Assembly (NCBI GenBank): GCA_013289395.1 | Contig: JABCZY010000011.1 | Coordinates: 1 to 34,456, forward strand | Length of the DNA stretch: 34,456 nucleotides | DNA from: Bacteroidota bacterium | Lineage (GTDB): Bacteria > Bacteroidota > Bacteroidia > JABEUT01 | Reading direction: 5' to 3' | Notes under the pieces: generated by a model | The model's input: only the letters and a program-made list of their open reading frames with translations | Told to the model about the DNA's origin: nothing | Databases searched by the model: none | Translations under genes and position numbers: made by a program | Shown: positions 33,893 to 34,456 of the stretch, one piece after another | Layout: each line of letters opens with the position of its first letter | Position numbering within the stretch: position 1 is the first letter of the stretch

Positions 33893-34456
33893 CTATACAC
33901 ATACAGGGCCTATCATAGTTGTGCTTAATGGTGTATTGATTGTAAAACATGCCAATATGACCAATATTGGTGATATGTATGCGCTGCAAAAAGGCAAGAT
34001 CATCATTGATTCATCTACCGTTTCATTTCCACAAAATTATTTTTACCAGCGCTCGCTTGTGTTGGTAGGCAAAGCAAGTGCCACTATAAGTAACACAACC
34101 TTAAGCTATGGGGGATTCTCTCACAACCTTTCAGTATATGATACAGCACAAATAACTTTTAAAAATGTTACTCAACCCGATTGGATGACAACTGGAGTGG
34201 GTAGCCATGCGTCGTTTACTATAAACGGAACTAACCAGGCAGGCGAGATAATTATATCAGATTATTGCAATATAAATATTAAGAATGCAACATCTGTTTT
34301 ATTATGGCACCAGTTTCCTGACTCTTCGGTTGTTAACTGGTCTTTCGGTAAGCACGATACTGCATACGGATATAAGTTCAACAAAAGCCTTACAGGAATA
34401 AAAGGAGTTGAATACAATGTGTCGGCAGATTCGTGTTATAAAATCATGTGGGGAAT
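33816..34456 (+). CDS. Beta-helix-like surface protein segment, lacking its start and running off the window
   Basis: Plus-strand frame open from 33816 (after a TAA at 33813-33815) to the window edge, about 213 codons. The product from about 33860 (SDNDSLVITGTYTHTG, GVLIVKHANMTNIGDMY, KGKIIIDSSTVSF, ASATISNTTLSYGG, SVYDTAQITFKNV) has the short repeating valine/isoleucine strands and Asn turns of a right-handed beta-helix. No ATG with a signal peptide begins it: the nearest start-like codon is a TTG at 33840, and the ATG at 33803 belongs to another frame that stops after 21 codons. It therefore appears to be the inner part of a gene whose 5' end is missing here, head to head with the minus-strand C-terminal segment. 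Confidence 0.65.
33862..33889. repeat. Imperfect inverted repeat at the head-to-head junction
   Basis: Arms of 11 nt at 33862-33872 (CCGATAATGAC) and 33879-33889, matching in 9 of 11 positions with a 6-nt spacer. It lies where plausible coding signal on the two strands meets. It could be an inversion or recombination site, a trace of an amplification or assembly chimera, or chance. Confidence 0.4.

Overview
The window comes from a Bacteroidota (Bacteroidetes) chromosome, most likely an environmental member of the Chitinophagales/Sphingobacteriales side of the phylum. The evidence is the TAnnTTTG promoter boxes, the FtsL and MraZ types, a glycine-lipid type acyltransferase pair, a GWxTD protein, a DUF2279 protein, a giant SprB-repeat adhesin with a gliding-motility (type B) C-terminal domain, and a second protein with a type A type IX secretion (T9SS) sorting tail. 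Placement below phylum is inference. No tRNA, rRNA, CRISPR array, insertion sequence or prophage was seen.

Layout. 1-3.0 kb (minus): start of the division/cell-wall cluster, mraZ-rsmH-ftsL-ftsI, with ftsI cut by the left edge and a textbook three-repeat MraZ operator upstream of mraZ. 3.3-5.9 kb (plus): a three-gene cassette of a PlsC-like O-acyltransferase, an OlsB/GlsB-like N-acyltransferase and an AspH/OlsC-like hydroxylase, read here as an aminolipid (glycine or ornithine lipid) pathway with acyl hydroxylation. 5.9-8.0 kb (minus): two tandem paralogous sulfotransferases. 8.1-11.0 kb (plus): a lipoprotein followed by a predicted outer-membrane barrel, ending in a strong bidirectional terminator. 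11.1-12.2 kb: a tiny Lys/Asp-rich secreted protein and a divergent DUF2279 protein. 12.2-15.1 kb (minus): operon of a pRiA4b ORF-3-like protein, miaA and an MFS transporter. 15.2-18.7 kb (minus): GWxTD protein, family 2 glycosyltransferase and Xer recombinase. 18.9-23.8 kb: an SDR oxidoreductase facing a tight minus-strand operon (dCMP deaminase, pdxA, arsC-like, GIY-YIG protein, fumC). 23.88-24.0 kb: three REP-like palindromes at about 40-nt spacing. 24.1-27.2 kb: APC transporter, peroxiredoxin with terminator, and a phospholipase D-type cardiolipin synthase. 27.4-32.9 kb: the 1821-residue SprB-repeat protein. 32.9-34.46 kb: two 5'-truncated, head-to-head coding segments of a T9SS beta-helix type protein.

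Most of the window is housekeeping plus cell-envelope biology. The most unusual points are the head-to-head junction near 33.87 kb, where both reading frames lose their N-termini at an imperfect inverted repeat; the aminolipid acyltransferase-hydroxylase cassette with a second MraZ-box-like sequence in front of it and two sulfotransferases converging on it; and the regularly spaced palindromes near 23.95 kb. No clearly new defence or mobile system was recognised.
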